From Lichenostomus cassidix (taxonomy: Eukaryota; Chordata; Aves; Passeriformes; Meliphagidae), in NCBI GenBank assembly GCA_008360975.2, contig CM039182.1, positions 101,897,443 through 101,961,442 of the forward strand: a stretch of 64,000 nt of DNA, read 5' to 3'. Both the position numbers and the translations under genes were made by a program. Numbering within the stretch: the first letter of the stretch is position 1; each line of letters starts with the position of its first letter. The notes under the pieces are model-generated. The model saw only the letters and a program-made list of their open reading frames with translations, searched no databases and had not been told where the DNA came from. Shown here one piece after another: positions 1 through 13,300 of this stretch.

Positions 1-1936
1 GAAACAGAGAAATAATTAGATCATCAGTCTGCAAGGAGATTTTTGCCAGCAAACTGTAAAAACACAACTGGTTTCACTGTTACATAAAATTATATATATA
101 TTTACTATAGGTAACTCAGTCTATACAAGATTAATGTATTTCTGCAGCTGCTGCCTTAAAAGAAAACCATCAAGTGTCAGGCAAAGTCAAGCAAATGTTC
201 TTCTCTAAACGTACATGTACCATGACACCTGAGATTTTTCTTCCTCTTGACAAACTCCTAGCTCATTCATTCTACATCTTCCTATTTTCTGAAAAAGTAG
301 TCACTCAGGAAACTGCTGCAATTGCACAGCCCGTAGCTATAAAGATTTCATAAGAGGGAATTGACAGAAAATATGTGAGTTTTGCTGTTGATATCAAATT
401 ATTCAACACAATAAAAACAAAATACAACTGAGAAGGATTACTAACGGTTGCTAGGTTATAGGGTAGCTGAGCAATGCAGTGTGGGTGATATTTATTTACT
501 ATAAAGTTAAATCATTGAACATGTGGAAAAGTATTTCTAACCATACTTAACTGGCAGTCTCTAAATTGGCTGCCATCCTCAGAGAAGAACCTTTAGATTA
601 ACTTTACCAGTTCAAAGTTTCAGGTCAGTATTAATAATGACAAAAGAAACCTCTCAACAAAAAAGCCCTAAACTATCAATGTTAGATAAAACAGCAAGAG
701 AAGAAAAGAGATAACTGACAATGTGAATATGACATTGTGAACTGGTGATGTACTTTCATATTGAATTGGTTTTTTATTCCCCTCTCCCTGTCCCATCCCA
801 GGAATAGATGTTATACAACCAAAAAAGTCAAGAGGAGAAGAGTTACAAGGCAAGACAGCTGTGTGAAAAGAGATTGTAGAGAGTAGGATTCTTCAGTCTT
901 GACAAACATACCTGAAGTGAACTATGACAGGTATCTATGGTATTATGAGCAGCTTAGAGAGTAAAGGAAAAGAATGATATTGCTTCTCGTAATACAAAAC
1001 TAAGGGCCATCACAAGAAATTTGCAGGTGGAAGGGTCAAAGTGAGGGAAAATCCATTCTTCAAACACACTAAGATCTGAAACCTTTCTAAAATTAATTTC
1101 CTGGGCCCAGAAGAAGATATGCTGGTGTTACAAACATTCACTTCTTGTTGCATTTCTCTCCTTACTCTACAATGGGTGTCCTAAAAGGACACTTGTGATG
1201 ACAGAACTAAATTCTTCTGTAATGTTTTCAAACAGCTTATATCTTTCTTTTGTCTCATTATTCAGGAAAACAGAGTAATTTTCATTAAAAAAAAAAATTC
1301 CAAGAAAATTCAGGCTTAGGTTCTGCAGAATTTCAGAATAAACATTTCCAAACATGGCAAAGCCATATTCAGCATAATAGGTTTTTAAATAGGTTATTGC
1401 AAACAATTTGCGTACTCCTTGGTACTACTGGTTTTATTTTTCAGGTTAGGATGAATGAAGATATGTGGGATAATTTTTTAATAATAAAAATTGTTTGGTT
1501 TTGATAGAAAGAGTATCTGGAAGTACCCATGAGTGACAAAACTAGATTTTGAGACTGCTTTGATCTCAAGTTTTTATGGCTAAGTCAGAAGAGTTCTTGC
1601 TCTGGGGAAGGTTCTGGCTTCTTGCACTTCTGGCCTCCTGGTAGAGAATACAGTGTTTTAGTTTAATTTGCCACTGAAACTGAGTTTGAGAAAAATACTA
1701 GGCAAAAAATTAGAAGGACTGATTCTTTGCAAATAGCAAATGCTGTTATGGAGGTGGCAACCTCCAGCAGAACAGTCAAGCTGACAGCTGGTGATGATAA
1801 TGTCTTAAACTACTGCAACAAGATTTGCACATCTGTCAGAGACCTTGGAGGCACCAAATAGCTGTCTGACTGGGAATAAGTCACCCTTCACAGCACTGCA
1901 GCATTTAGTTCCACCAGCTGAGGCCCGAAGCTCCAA
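1..1936. other. AT-rich non-coding DNA, no gene recognised
   Basis: I see no protein family, RNA gene or recognisable transposable element here. Open frames are all under 115 codons, lie on both strands, and lack any motif. Composition is AT-rich with rare CpG, typical of vertebrate intergenic or intronic DNA. Short A or T runs occur (for example near 1285-1297) but nothing longer than simple low-complexity sequence. Confidence 0.6.
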
Positions 1937-1972
1937 GCCATTTCCAAGCATAAAGCCATTTCCAAGCATAAA
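1937..1972. repeat. Two-copy 18-bp tandem duplication
   Basis: Two identical 18-bp units lie head to tail at 1937-1954 and 1955-1972, each beginning GCCATTTCC and ending GCATAAA. A third, diverged partial copy may follow to about 1982. The period is a multiple of three, so a spurious 110-codon plus-strand frame running through it shows a repeated six-residue block. This looks like a local slippage duplication with no sign of function. Confidence 0.85.
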
Positions 1973-4900
1973 ACCCTTTCCTGAATCTATCAATTCTGGA
2001 TGTCATCTGAAGAGTCACAGTGTTAGCTCAAGGATATTTACTGCAGCCTGGTTGAGACTGGGGATGGCTGTGGAGAAGGAAGGACCTGGAATACATTGGA
2101 GTGATGGAAGGTGTTTGTTTCCCTCTGTTGCTCAGTTCTTGCAGCCAGGAGAGCTTGTTTGCAATGCTGGCAGTTAAGATGCTTTATGAAAAAACAAGGT
2201 GAAGTACTAGTAAAGGTGGGACTGCTGGTATATACAGGAGAAACTGGTTTTATTCCAGCATACCATCTTGCTCAGTGAATTAGGGATGTAGGAATATCAG
2301 CCCTCAGTCACAACTCAGACATCCCAAACAGGACAGAAGTAGCTTTAACTCTCCCACCTACCTTCTCCCACTCCAGCTATACCATGCATGGCTAAAAGTA
2401 GGCATCATTAAAACTTTTAGTTTCATTGCAGAATTTAACACCGAAATACCCCCTATTCTATACCTTTTCCTACACCATGTGGCCCCCTGGGCTTCTCCAA
2501 CCATTCTTGGGGCTTTAGTCCACAAAGAGCTGGAAAATTCCAGCAAAGGGGTTTGTGTTCATCAAAGACATTACTAGAAATCAAAAGCTGACAGTCCGTG
2601 CTTTCAAAACAGAATTATTTCATTTAATCTATTAGGTCCTTCTAATTTTGATACTAAATTTTCAATGAGCATCAAAAGGTAATTGTTTTGCATTTAAAAA
2701 ATTAATTATATAGTAGTTGCTTTCTTAAGAATTTCACAGGGTATTTTTCTTCATTCACAGCTACATAACAAGAAGCAGAATTTACCTTGTAAAAGCAGAA
2801 TTACTTTTCCTCAATTGTAAACCTATGACAGAAGAACAGGTTAAAGAAAAGCTTTTTAAATCACATTTAACATCCTGCAAAAGACTTTAATTTTAAGAAT
2901 ACATGGGGCTGACAGATTTCATGTGCAGTCAGTTGAAATATCATGTGGTTTAGCCATTTGCCCTAGGAACAAGAGGCTCTAGGAACAAAAGTGACCAAAT
3001 CATATCTAGCAAATTATCTCTAGGTGTTACGGGAACATTTTCTAATTTATGTAATTTTTATAAATATTACAGATAATCATGAGTTGGGTTAATGAAGTTA
3101 TGAGATATCTTCTTCTGCCCTAGAATATACATCTTGACACCAACATTATCAAAGCTGAATGACAAAGTTAGACTTATACCCTTAAACTCTCACAAACATG
3201 TATATGCAGATTTATATATTAATACAATTTTTTATATTGTGATAAAAATTAATTCCAATTCTCAGGATATCTATAGGTAGGTCACGGAATTTCTTAAACT
3301 TAGAATTTTGTTCCACATTTAAGTATTTTAAATTCTAGTTCCAAAACCTCTAAATAGCATTCCATCAACTATTTCATACTTTGTGGCATCACAAAAATAG
3401 AAAGCTAGTGAAAGAAGAGACTGGCCCGTGGAATATTCAGTCAAGCAGCTATCAGGCACATTGCTGAGAAGCAATGGTTTCTTTGTCCTTTCCTTCTTAT
3501 TTATTTTTTTAAAAGAAAAATAATGAGAAACAAGAGCAAGTGTCAAAATAATAACTTTTACACATATCTGAAGAAGCAGCAATAAACTACCAGTCCTGGA
3601 GTTAATATATTCAGAGTTCTGAAACAGATGAACTAAAATGGCTTATTTGTTAACCAAAATTTGAAGTATCTATTCACAGTTGCTGCTCCAAAGCACTAAC
3701 AGATAGCAAATGGGGTTTTTTTCTATATTTTTATAATTCCTCTTATTCATTCAAATGCATGAGAAAATAAATTTTTATACCTGTGCCTGGCTGATACAGG
3801 AATAAAAACCAGTATAGCAGAACGCCTGTATGAGATGATAGGCTGGATTAACATTGTTTTGAGAAGAAATGCTGTGCCTCTCCTCTGTGTTCTCTGACAC
3901 TGAACATTTTCCTATCGATAAAGCATTTCCCCTTGAGTAAAAGAAACTCAAATACCGCAGTCTCTTTTGACTTCTAAGGTGTTTCATGCTACTTGGGATG
4001 GTAGTCACTGGGTAACAAAGACTCAAGCATGTTGCAACAATGATAAAATGCATTTTAGTACTAGTATGTACAAGTAATGTGAAGTGTCAGAGGGATGAAG
4101 GAGAGAGGAATTAAACGTTCATGCACTTTATATGATTTTACATTAACATAAATGATGATTGTAGTCACTAAAATGGAGACCCCTATTCACTGTGCAATTC
4201 CAGGTACAAAACAAATATTATGCTAAGCATGCATAAGGAACAGAACTATCAAGAATACAAAGATTATAATTATATTAGATGGAACTGAAATGTAGGTTTG
4301 CTGTTTTTCCTGTCTGGGATAATGTATAAAGTATGCATAATAAGAAGCAAATAAGTTTCAGAGAAGAGTGATAAGAATATCTGGGTAGAACTGAAGCTGC
4401 TTTCAGAATTTTTTAAATCAGATAAGTCTTTATTTCCTAATGCATGAGAAATAGAATATTCAAAAGTTAAAACCAAGGGAAAATAGTTTATCACCCAGCA
4501 TGGGTGCAGCCAAACCAAGGAACTCATAACGCACAAAATCATTTTGTCCTAGAAATTAAATAGATTCAAAGAGCAATTGAGAGTTTTACTTCAGTACAAA
4601 GAGTTACTGTAATACCATGCAAGAAGGAGGTCAGACTACTGTGTCAAGACCTAATCCTTTGTAATCATCTCCAGCTCAGACGAGGACAGGAATAGGTTCA
4701 GCCTGTATGGTGTAAGCAATTCCACATCTATCTGTAACAGGGTTTGCATGTCTGCCTGATGTGATTTGACACTGAGTCAGAATGAATACAGTGTTTCCTG
4801 TGTCATATCACACAAAACAGGACCTACTGACTTTTTTTTCAGGACTACTTAAAAATTGCTTGAAACATTTTACATTTGGAAATTTTGGCCAAGAAGCAGA

Positions 4901-7900
4901 AGTATTTACTAGAAGAACTTCTCTCTTGGAAAACATTTTCTTCTAGGAAAAATCTGTGTATTATAACAACAAATAAGATATGCTTTTCAATGCATTGATA
5001 TTCTAAAAGAGACTTAAGAATAGTCAAGTATCACTTAAAGTGGAAGAAAAAGAAAAAAAAAGAAAAGTTTAAATTCAAAAAGAAAAGGGATGTCTTTCTG
5101 AGTCTTAGCAGCACACTGCTAGACTGTCTGCTGGCACTCGTGCCCCAAGCACCCATATGATCATAAAAAAGGATGTGTTGGCTGCCTACATTCATGTCTA
5201 TGTTTTCAGATGGCACTCAGCCTGTTCACATATTGATTGGGATAGGAATGGGTGCCAGGGTATTTTGGGTTTAGATGGGCAACTTGTATAAATAACATTA
5301 CCGATGTCATATCATTCGCAGAAAGTCCTGTGAATATGCCAAGAAATCATAACAGCAGTTGAAATTATATTTTGCAGAAAGAATAGTCTGCTTTAGACAG
5401 GCAACAGAAGGCAGGATACATCACACTGCAAAGCAGTAATTACATGGGAAGCCTACTTTTTTGTCACTGAATTCAGTCCTGGAGCTGAACATGCTCAGAG
5501 ATGTGTAAGCTTTCATTAAATGGTAAGCATTTACACTGGGAGGTTGATTCACCCTCTCCAAACAGCAGTATTATTTTCAGGTCCACAGCAGTATCTCAGG
5601 TCTTAGCAAGATTAAGGTGTTGGAGGCTCTCGCGTCATTGCACAGCTACAGCCCTGCAGCTCCAGGGAAGGGTTTATCTCCTGCCTCCTTGGATGTGCCG
5701 CAGAGAGGAATAGAGGGAAAATGAGCCACTCGCATGTGCAACTGCATGTGAAAACTTCCATTGTGTTTTTGGTATGGTTTTGCAGAAACTGCAGGTAATC
5801 ACCCCTATTCCAGTACAGTTCTTGTCAATTCTTTTAGGAAGGTTGTTAAAAGAGAGCTGTCAAAAGAATGTGATTCCTCTGGTACAGACTGTTGGAAAGG
5901 AGGTTTAGGAACAGGAGGAACTGAGCCACAGGATTTCACCCAGCTGGCTGAAGAAGGAAGACTACTGAGTGGAGAGCAGGCAAAATAAGAAAGATTAATA
6001 ATTTCAGATCTTCTCACTGAACTGAACATCTAACAATATTTTAGCAATTTTTTTTTCACAGGCTAGGATATTTTTTTAATTTCATTGGGAGATTTATAGC
6101 AGAACAAAATATTTTTTCTATAAAATCATTAAAGAAATCTGTGCGTTGCAGCTAGTTAACACACGTATTTGCACTAGGCAACTACGGTATTCACATATTT
6201 ATCTGTATCAATTCTTTTTGGTATTTCATATTTCTTCTGCTATTTTGGTTCCCATTTTCTCCTTTGCCTCACCTTCCCTTGGATTAGGTGAGCTGAGGTA
6301 GAAATCTCCTGTCTTAGGCTGAGGCAGGAAGAAATTAATATAAAACATCAGTAACATCCAGCTTCTGCTCTGTCACCCTGGATATTAGCATTTGCTATCC
6401 TCTCTCACTCTAGTTGTGCTTACTTTTTCTTTGTTATCTTTGCATACAATCTGCACAGACTTTCTTAGCTGGATGAGCCACTTATTTGTGGCAGTGTTTA
6501 AAGTATTTCTGGTCCTTACAATTGTCTTTATGATCAAGTCCTGTGTAACTGGTACTCATGAGCTGAATTTAGACCTGGAAGTCAGTGAAGTGGGAGTGGG
6601 ACCACCCCAGTGGCTTACACTGTACTCTAAGATTGAGGCAAGTAGCTCTTAAGAGTTTAGTGGTCTTGGGATCATGGCCTATTTAATCAACAAAGATTGA
6701 TGGGAGCCATTTTGCAGAACTGTCATAGATGTTTTTGTAGGCTGGACTTTGAAGTTGCCAAAATCAGAGTTTGGTTTTTTCACTGCAACTTAGATACCTT
6801 AGTTTTATTTTTTATAAACTAAGGGAGCCAAATTCAACCTTGTGTGAGGAAGAAGCATCTATTGATTTAGAAAAGAATAAAAATAGCTTCTGTTCTTATG
6901 ATCTTCAAGGCAGTTAGATATATGCAGTAGGACAGAGCTCAGGTCTTTTCTGTGCTGATCCCAAAAGGAATAAAAATGGCTTATCTACAAACACATAAAT
7001 ATGTTATTTTTTTAGCTACAGGCTACATTGGCCTATTTTTGTGATGGAGGTAGTAATTTTCAGAGAGCATTGCAATTAATATGTTTGACAACTGATTTGA
7101 CTGTCTCCAAATCTCTGTACTGACATGTGATATCTGTCTTAGAGACAGACTTATTGTAGCATATGATTTATGTATCCTTATTTTGCATTTAATTGCTATG
7201 ACACATCATAATCATAATCAGAAACCAAAAATTTAATCAGTCCCAACAATATTTGTAAAAACCCCCTAACTGTAACACTTGTGCATGGGGAACTATGCAG
7301 AATCTCCCAAGTGCACACCAAATTAGCATGACTGCTGAAGTTGCTAACTTACATTCTGAATTTTGCATAATAGCTAATGTGCAAGATTCTCAGTGCTTTC
7401 AGCAACAGACCTGCTGTTACTAGGAAGGTAGGAGGCACCTTAAAGCTACCTCTGCTGCCAATAGCTCTGTGTCATTACGAGTGACAGACTCCCTCAGTCC
7501 CGTGGGGATTTGTTGTCAGACTGAGTTGGGCTCAGAAGCTGGCACACTGTTACTGCTCTCCGTCTCCAGCTGATTTGCCTTCTGGATAGCTAGGACTGTA
7601 TGCAGTCATCCCAATCTCCTTTTTTTTCTTCTTTTTTTTTTTTTTTTTTTTACTTGCATAAAATGGACCAAATTAGGCCTGATGTGTGTGGGCGAGCTCA
7701 CAGGGAAACACTGCATCCTGGCAGAGGAGAGCAGTTCTTCTTCAAACAAAGCCTAGCACAGATCTGCCATGCTTCTCCCTGTAAAACCCAGCTGTGGAAG
7801 ATAACATGGGAAACAGCTGTGTGAATTACAATGTGGGTATTAAAAAATAAATTATTTTTTCTCCCTGTCTATGAGAAGTCACTTATAGTACTAATAACTT

Positions 7901-8188
7901 TTAGAAACAAGGGCATATACTGAAACATAACTTTAATTGCTACATAGGACTTATGAAGGCTGGTTTGAAATCTGCATGACATCGTTTCAAGTTTAAAGTG
8001 AATACATTGAATCTATTTTTGCCCATAGAAGATAAAAAAAATACTTGGGAAATTTGAAACTGAAAAGCTTGGTTTTAAAACCAGGATGGGTTGATCACTA
8101 AAGCAGTTAGGTAGTTTGAGTACATTGGTGCTTGTCAAGCCTAAAGCTGCTCAGCTCGAATTAGTCTACTTCAGAGATATAAACCCAA
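1973..8188. other. AT-rich non-coding DNA, no gene recognised
   Basis: About 6 kb without a recognisable gene or well-preserved transposon. Frames are short (62-92 codons) and unrelated to known proteins as far as I can tell. There are low-complexity pieces: an A/G-rich run near 5044-5068 and a long T-rich tract at about 7620-7650 interrupted by single Cs. The T tract could be the reverse-strand poly-A tail of a degraded retroposon, but no body is recognisable next to it. Confidence 0.55.
7620..7650. repeat. Poly-T tract
   Basis: A T-rich homopolymer-like tract, about 30 bp, interrupted by single C residues. It is low-complexity sequence. A retroposed poly-A tail on the minus strand is possible but unsupported, because no flanking duplication or source gene was recognised. 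Confidence 0.8.
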
Positions 8189-8273
8189 GATTTTTGGGTA
8201 TAATACAAATATAAAAAGTATACCTGACTTCAGCACATGTATACTTTTTATATTTGTATTATACCCAAAAATC
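8189..8273. repeat. Perfect 35-bp inverted repeat (hairpin) with 15-nt spacer
   Basis: The left arm at 8189-8223 and the right arm at 8239-8273 are exact reverse complements over 35 bp. They are separated by a 15-nt spacer at 8224-8238, and pairing stops abruptly at both ends. The arms are AT-rich; the outer end begins GATTTTTGGG and the inner end is GTATAC. Transcribed from either strand it would fold into an 85-nt hairpin with no mismatch. I see no flanking target duplication and do not recognise it as a transposon terminus. The perfect match within otherwise unique DNA suggests a recent origin, such as a replication template switch that copied one arm from the other. A MITE or a small-RNA hairpin is an alternative, less likely on present evidence. 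Confidence 0.95.
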
Positions 8274-9519
8274 AGTACACAAAACAGTATTGAGGAGATA
8301 GTGGGAAAATAGGAATCAGACTGTGGTCTTGAAAACAGATGACTAGTAAAGGAAAATCACACAACCCCTCTCACCAAAAAAAAACCAACAAAAATTTCCA
8401 GGTTGGGAACTTGGAATTCACTTTGAAAAGGATGTAAATACAGATAAAGCATGCCTCAAGTTTTACTGTCAGTAAAATGAACCTAATACCAGTTTGTTAA
8501 AGCTGCATGGCATATTTATTTTTGAAGATCAATAAACTTGGAGGATATATTCCTCTTTCAGAGAGGATGAACCAAGTGCACCAATCTGAAGAGATTTTCT
8601 TGTAGGCTATAAGGTCTGCTAGGTGCAATAGAGTTTGGTGTCAACAACGATCTATGACTTTTAATTCTAGTTTCTTTGAAACTAGTTAGTGATTTGCCAC
8701 TGAATGCAGCATCTATTCCAAATATCCTGTGGCCTCTTGCATAAGCCATTTAAAGTTCACAATATCTCACTTAAACGGAAGAACTTCTGAAAAGGATGGT
8801 ATGAGTATTAAATAAAAAGGGATTAAAGCATCGATAACAATTGCAAGAAAAATTGCTCAATCCTCATTTGTTTCAATAAGCCTTAATCACATGTAGCAGA
8901 CCTATTGGAGTGCTTAAGAATTATTTCTGAGAACAAGGGCTTACCTTCATAAAGACTGTGACATTTAATCCTAGAATAGCTGAAGATCGAGACAGGAATT
9001 TGTAAGCCTTCTGCTGCTGGAACTGTTCTGACTGCACTAAGACACAGGTAAAAGTAGGATCATGACTGGGGCAGATTAAAATTAATTTCCTTCAGGAAAA
9101 GGAATCAGAAGGACTTTTACACTTCCTGTGCTGTATTAAATCTTACAGCATATGATTGTTTTGTCTATAAAGCTGGTCAGAAAAGAGACACTATTTCTTT
9201 TCTTCTTATAATGAGAAAAATTTGAGTTTAGCTATCTCTTTATATTCAGGGGAAAAAAAAGTACTATTTTAGTCTTTTTTTTTTTTTTAATTGCCCTTGG
9301 GTAGGAATCAGCCACAGAGCATTGTCATGTAAGAGACAAAACATACAGAAATGGGGACAGAGCAATGGCAGAAATTTGCATTAGAGATTATAATTCAACC
9401 TTAATTGTAACAGCTCTGTGCTAGAGCTTTTCCACGGCCATGGCTTTGGTTTATATTTTTCATTTAATATCTCTAAGCATACACTGCACATTGATTTGTT
9501 TTGTGCTGACTCTACTTTA
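8274..9519. other. AT-rich non-coding DNA, no gene recognised
   Basis: Unremarkable AT-rich sequence. It contains an A-rich run near 9250-9260 and a T run near 9277-9288. The last 100-150 bp before 9520 may still belong to the degraded LTR element that follows, but the match becomes too weak to assign. Confidence 0.5.
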
Positions 9520-10381
9520 CCATATCCCTTCTTCCTGGACTTCACTCACGAATACCCAAACTCTCCACCTCCATCCCAGCAGTGCAGAGGGATGGGGATT
9601 AGATGCTGTGGTCAGTTCATACCATGTTTTCTCTTCTGCTCCTTCCTCTTCAAGGGATAGGATTCCTCATACTCATCCCTTGCTCAGCATGGGAACTCTC
9701 CCACAGGGGACAGTCTTCCATCAATTTCTCAAATATGAGTCTTTCCCATGGGCTACAGCTCTTCATGTACTGCTCCTACCTGCATTGTTCCCAAAGGGAC
9801 ACAGTCCTTCAGGAGCAGACTGCTCCAGCATGGGTCCTCCATGGGGTCACAAGTCCTGACAGCAAACCTGCTCCTATGTGGGTTTCTCACTCCACAGGGC
9901 TAAAGGTCCTGCCAGGACCTTGCTCCAGTGCCAGCTTCCCACAGGGTCACAGCCTTCTTATGGGCATCCACATGCTGCAGCATGGGTTCCTCCACAGGCT
10001 ATAGGTGGATTTCTGCGCCTCTGTGGATCTCCATGGGCTGCAGGAGCATAACTGCCTTACCATGGTCTGCACCACAGGCTGCAGGAGAATCTCTTCTTGG
10101 CACCTGGAGCACCTCCTCCACCTCCTCTTTCACTGACCTTGTTGTCTGCAGAGTTGTTTCCCTCCCGTATTTCCACTCCTCTCTCTTCTGCCACACAGTT
10201 TTTTCCCCTCCTTGTTAAATCTGTTTTCTTGCAGGTGCTGCCACCATCACTGATGAGCTTGGACAGTGACAGGTCTGTCCTGGCTCTGTCAGACACAGGG
10301 GAATCTTCCAGCATCCTCTTATGGACACCACCTCTGTAGCTCCCCCACAGCTAAAACCTTGCCATGCAAACCCAACCCACA
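9520..10381 (-). mobile_element. Decayed avian LTR-type repeat (probably ERVL-like), minus strand
   Basis: Read on the minus strand, this stretch starts with TGTGGGTTGGGTTTGCATGG at 10381 and continues through GC-richer sequence. That sequence repeats short phrases of the type 'CTGCAGCCCATGG' and 'GGAGCAG'. I recognise this layout from memory as a common long interspersed repeat of bird genomes associated with LTR retroelements; the ERVL label is from memory and not certain. The TG start at the 10381 side fits an LTR edge. The other edge is lost: resemblance fades around 9520-9560. Many CpG sites of the remembered consensus appear as TG or CA here, which fits an old, methylation-decayed copy. 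Several overlapping plus-strand frames of 75-139 codons in this interval come from its GC-richness, not from genes. No 5-bp target duplication could be assigned because one end is lost. Confidence 0.6.
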
Positions 10382-13300
10382 GATACAACAAGAAATGTCT
10401 GGAGCACAAACTAAAGAGCAAAAGCTGCCAGCCATGCTGTGTTGGTTCCAAGGCCTGCATAGTACCAACCAGAAAGGGGACCTAAGTATTTAGATTTCAG
10501 CCACATTAGGAAATTTAGCACTGTGCACATGTCTGATACAAACTAGAATTAGAGCCAACATAATGCAGCAGGCCATTTTTTCTTCTTTGCTGCACAAGAA
10601 TAAAGATTGCTCTAAATTACTGTCACATTTGCCTAAACAAAATCAGGTCTTTCGCTTTGTATTACTGATGTTATATAAAAACTTCAGAGATTTATATTCT
10701 CTGATGAAAACAATTAATGATTGATTTATTATTTTTCCTTTTTCCCTTATCTTCAACTGGGTTTTTTTTTTTTTGGTTTTTGGGGTTTTTTTTGTTTTTT
10801 TCATTTTTAAAACTACAGTTTATTGAAGTCATAACAACTAGCGAAGGGCAGAATGCAGCTTCAGGTACTCAATATAATCTGGATTCACCAGCTAGCATTT
10901 TGCAGAAGCCCTTATCCACATGGAAGAGAACATATTCTGGGGCAGGTGGCCAACAGGGAAAGTTTCATGGCGTGAAATTCAGGCAGATGCTGTGCAACTT
11001 CATCCTGTGGTTATCTGTCACTTCACCTCTGGTGCCAAAAGAAAGAGAAAAGCAAGATGGAAGAATAAGGAGAACAGATATGAGGTACAACATGCCGGAT
11101 TGAATCCACTTGGGCATGATTTTTGGTTTCCTTGCAACAGGATATTGAGTTACACCAGAGCATCACTAGCTCAGCAAGGCTAGCTGGGTTGAATTACACA
11201 TGCCTGTCTGACATACCTTGGCTGTCCAACAGTGAAACAAAAAGTCTAGCCCAACAAAGTCTCAAGAAAAATATCCTCAAAATTAATACACCTGTACTCA
11301 TTAAAATTGAAATAGAAATTACACTCACAAAATTTTGTTGCCTTTACTCTTGATCAGAAAACCTTGCCTACATACCTGGAAAATGATATCAAGCATCTAC
11401 AAAAAAATTATTTTACTTTGAATAAACCCCCTTACTAAAATCTCTGACTTTGTTCTTTCAGTTCACTTTCTGTCTCCAGAAAACACGTCTTAGCTTCTGC
11501 CTTTTCAGCAGGAGTAAAGCGTGGATATAAATAACAGACATTGACTTGGGGAATTATAATCATGAGAGTGACAGTCTTGAAAAAAGAAGCAGAATAATTT
11601 TGCATAAGAAAATTATTTTTTAACAGATTAAAATAATGGGAGATCTTCCACTGGCAGCATTTTACTGCTTCTAAACTTATTGTGTATTGCTCAAGAGGAA
11701 GCAGAGTTATGCTAATGAGTCATTTTTGGTCTCAGCCTTGTGACAGAGTTTCTCTTATAAAGACTTTTCTTCTTACATTTACAGCCAGTGCATAGGTGAG
11801 ACAATTTTGTATATAATGTAAAATTCTATTCTACTTTCCTGATACTATAGATAACAAGCAATGAGGAAAATAATTTCGAGACAGTGTTGGAAGACAAGGG
11901 ATGGGAAAGAGAAGGAAGAGGCAAGAAGAGAAGAAATCAGAAAGTGTATCATTTAGCCTTAACCTCTATATGCCAGTTATGTGGTTAGGAAGGAGGCAAG
12001 CGGAGAAATCAGGTGAAGGATCTATGGATCTATGGATAAACCACACTGGGAAGAATGCTAGTATTCCCATCTTCTCTGTGAATGTGCTGTTTTGCTCAGA
12101 AGGCAGATTGGAAGTTGGGAAGGAGGAAATGGAGATTCCAGGGTGACTGAAAGGAACAGAGTACAATTAGAAACTATTAAAACTGTGTATGTCATTTGAT
12201 GATGGGGCCTGTTTATAGAGTGCAATCACTTTAAATACTTTCATGTGAAAAATATAGGATGAATAGGTATATCTAATCTGTCTCAACATTTTGTGTCAAT
12301 TAAAAATAAAAAATTCAGATACCTTGTTAGACATGTTCAATAATTTCTACATCTCCTAATGGGACAGAATTTCAAAGTTGTGTTTAGAAATGTAGCCATG
12401 TGACTTCTCTTTAAAGTAAGCAAGAATTGCTCAGTTAGGTCTGAGGGGATTGCACTGAAAATGCACCTTCCTCTCTTTGGGAGGTGAAAAGTGATTTTGT
12501 ATCCCTGCTTTGGAAAGTTTTTAGTTCTTTAGGAGACTTTTCCCGTTCTGCTTTGTATTTCACCATTTATTCCCAAAACACTGTACTTGTTACAGAAATT
12601 TTTATATCTTAAACTGTGTTTGTAGTATCCTTTCAGAGGGCTATTACTAAGATTACAGGATTTTTGTTCTCTCCAGTCATGGCCAAAAAGATTTTTGCCT
12701 CTATTTTTTTCTGCTGCTAGCTTACAGGTATTAGTCATGCTTTACTCCAAGGCAAATGCCTAAACTTATTCCTGACATGACTATCCATACTGTTAGAATG
12801 ATGCTACTCATACATTTGAATTTAATTAAGTTAGAATTGTTAAAGTTTTGTCAGCATTTTCATTGTAAACCACACAATCATTGAGCAGCTGCCAAAAAAA
12901 ATACCCAAGATAACAAGGCATAATAAAGTGTACAATGACATGAAAATGGTATGAAATCAAAACAATCTACCAACACAGAATTAATGAAACTGTATTCTCT
13001 GCTCTACTTTCCCTCAAAATCTTCATGCAGAAAATAAGATGATGCATTTCTCCCAGATTTTCAAACCTATATATAAATAAGTTTTATACTGTTTTGTGGG
13101 TTTTTTGTACGTGTGTTTTCCCTGTACATTTTAAATGCATAGCAGTAATTTGCCTGTTCTGGAGAAGATAATAAAAAATCATAATATCCCAATTATTCCA
13201 CTCAGAATACTACTAGTGAGGGTATTTCCATAATATAAAATGCTACAGAACCGACAAATAACAAGAAATAAGTTGGTTGGGTACTGTATAAATAAAGTGG

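Noticed and set aside
7620..7650. Poly-A tail of a processed pseudogene on the minus strand
   Set aside because: No gene-derived body or target duplication could be found adjacent to the T tract.
8189..8273. Pre-microRNA gene
   Set aside because: The stem is perfectly paired and ends abruptly, unlike typical pre-miRNA with bulges and flanking lower stem; no other evidence of transcription.
9418..10493. Cluster of plus- and minus-strand frames up to 139 codons
   Set aside because: They overlap the minus-strand LTR-type repeat, share no domain, and are explained by its low stop content.
10717..11103. 128-codon frame with a hydrophobic, signal-like N-terminus
   Set aside because: The hydrophobic start is the translation of a T/G-rich low-complexity tract (10761-10800); the remainder has no family resemblance.
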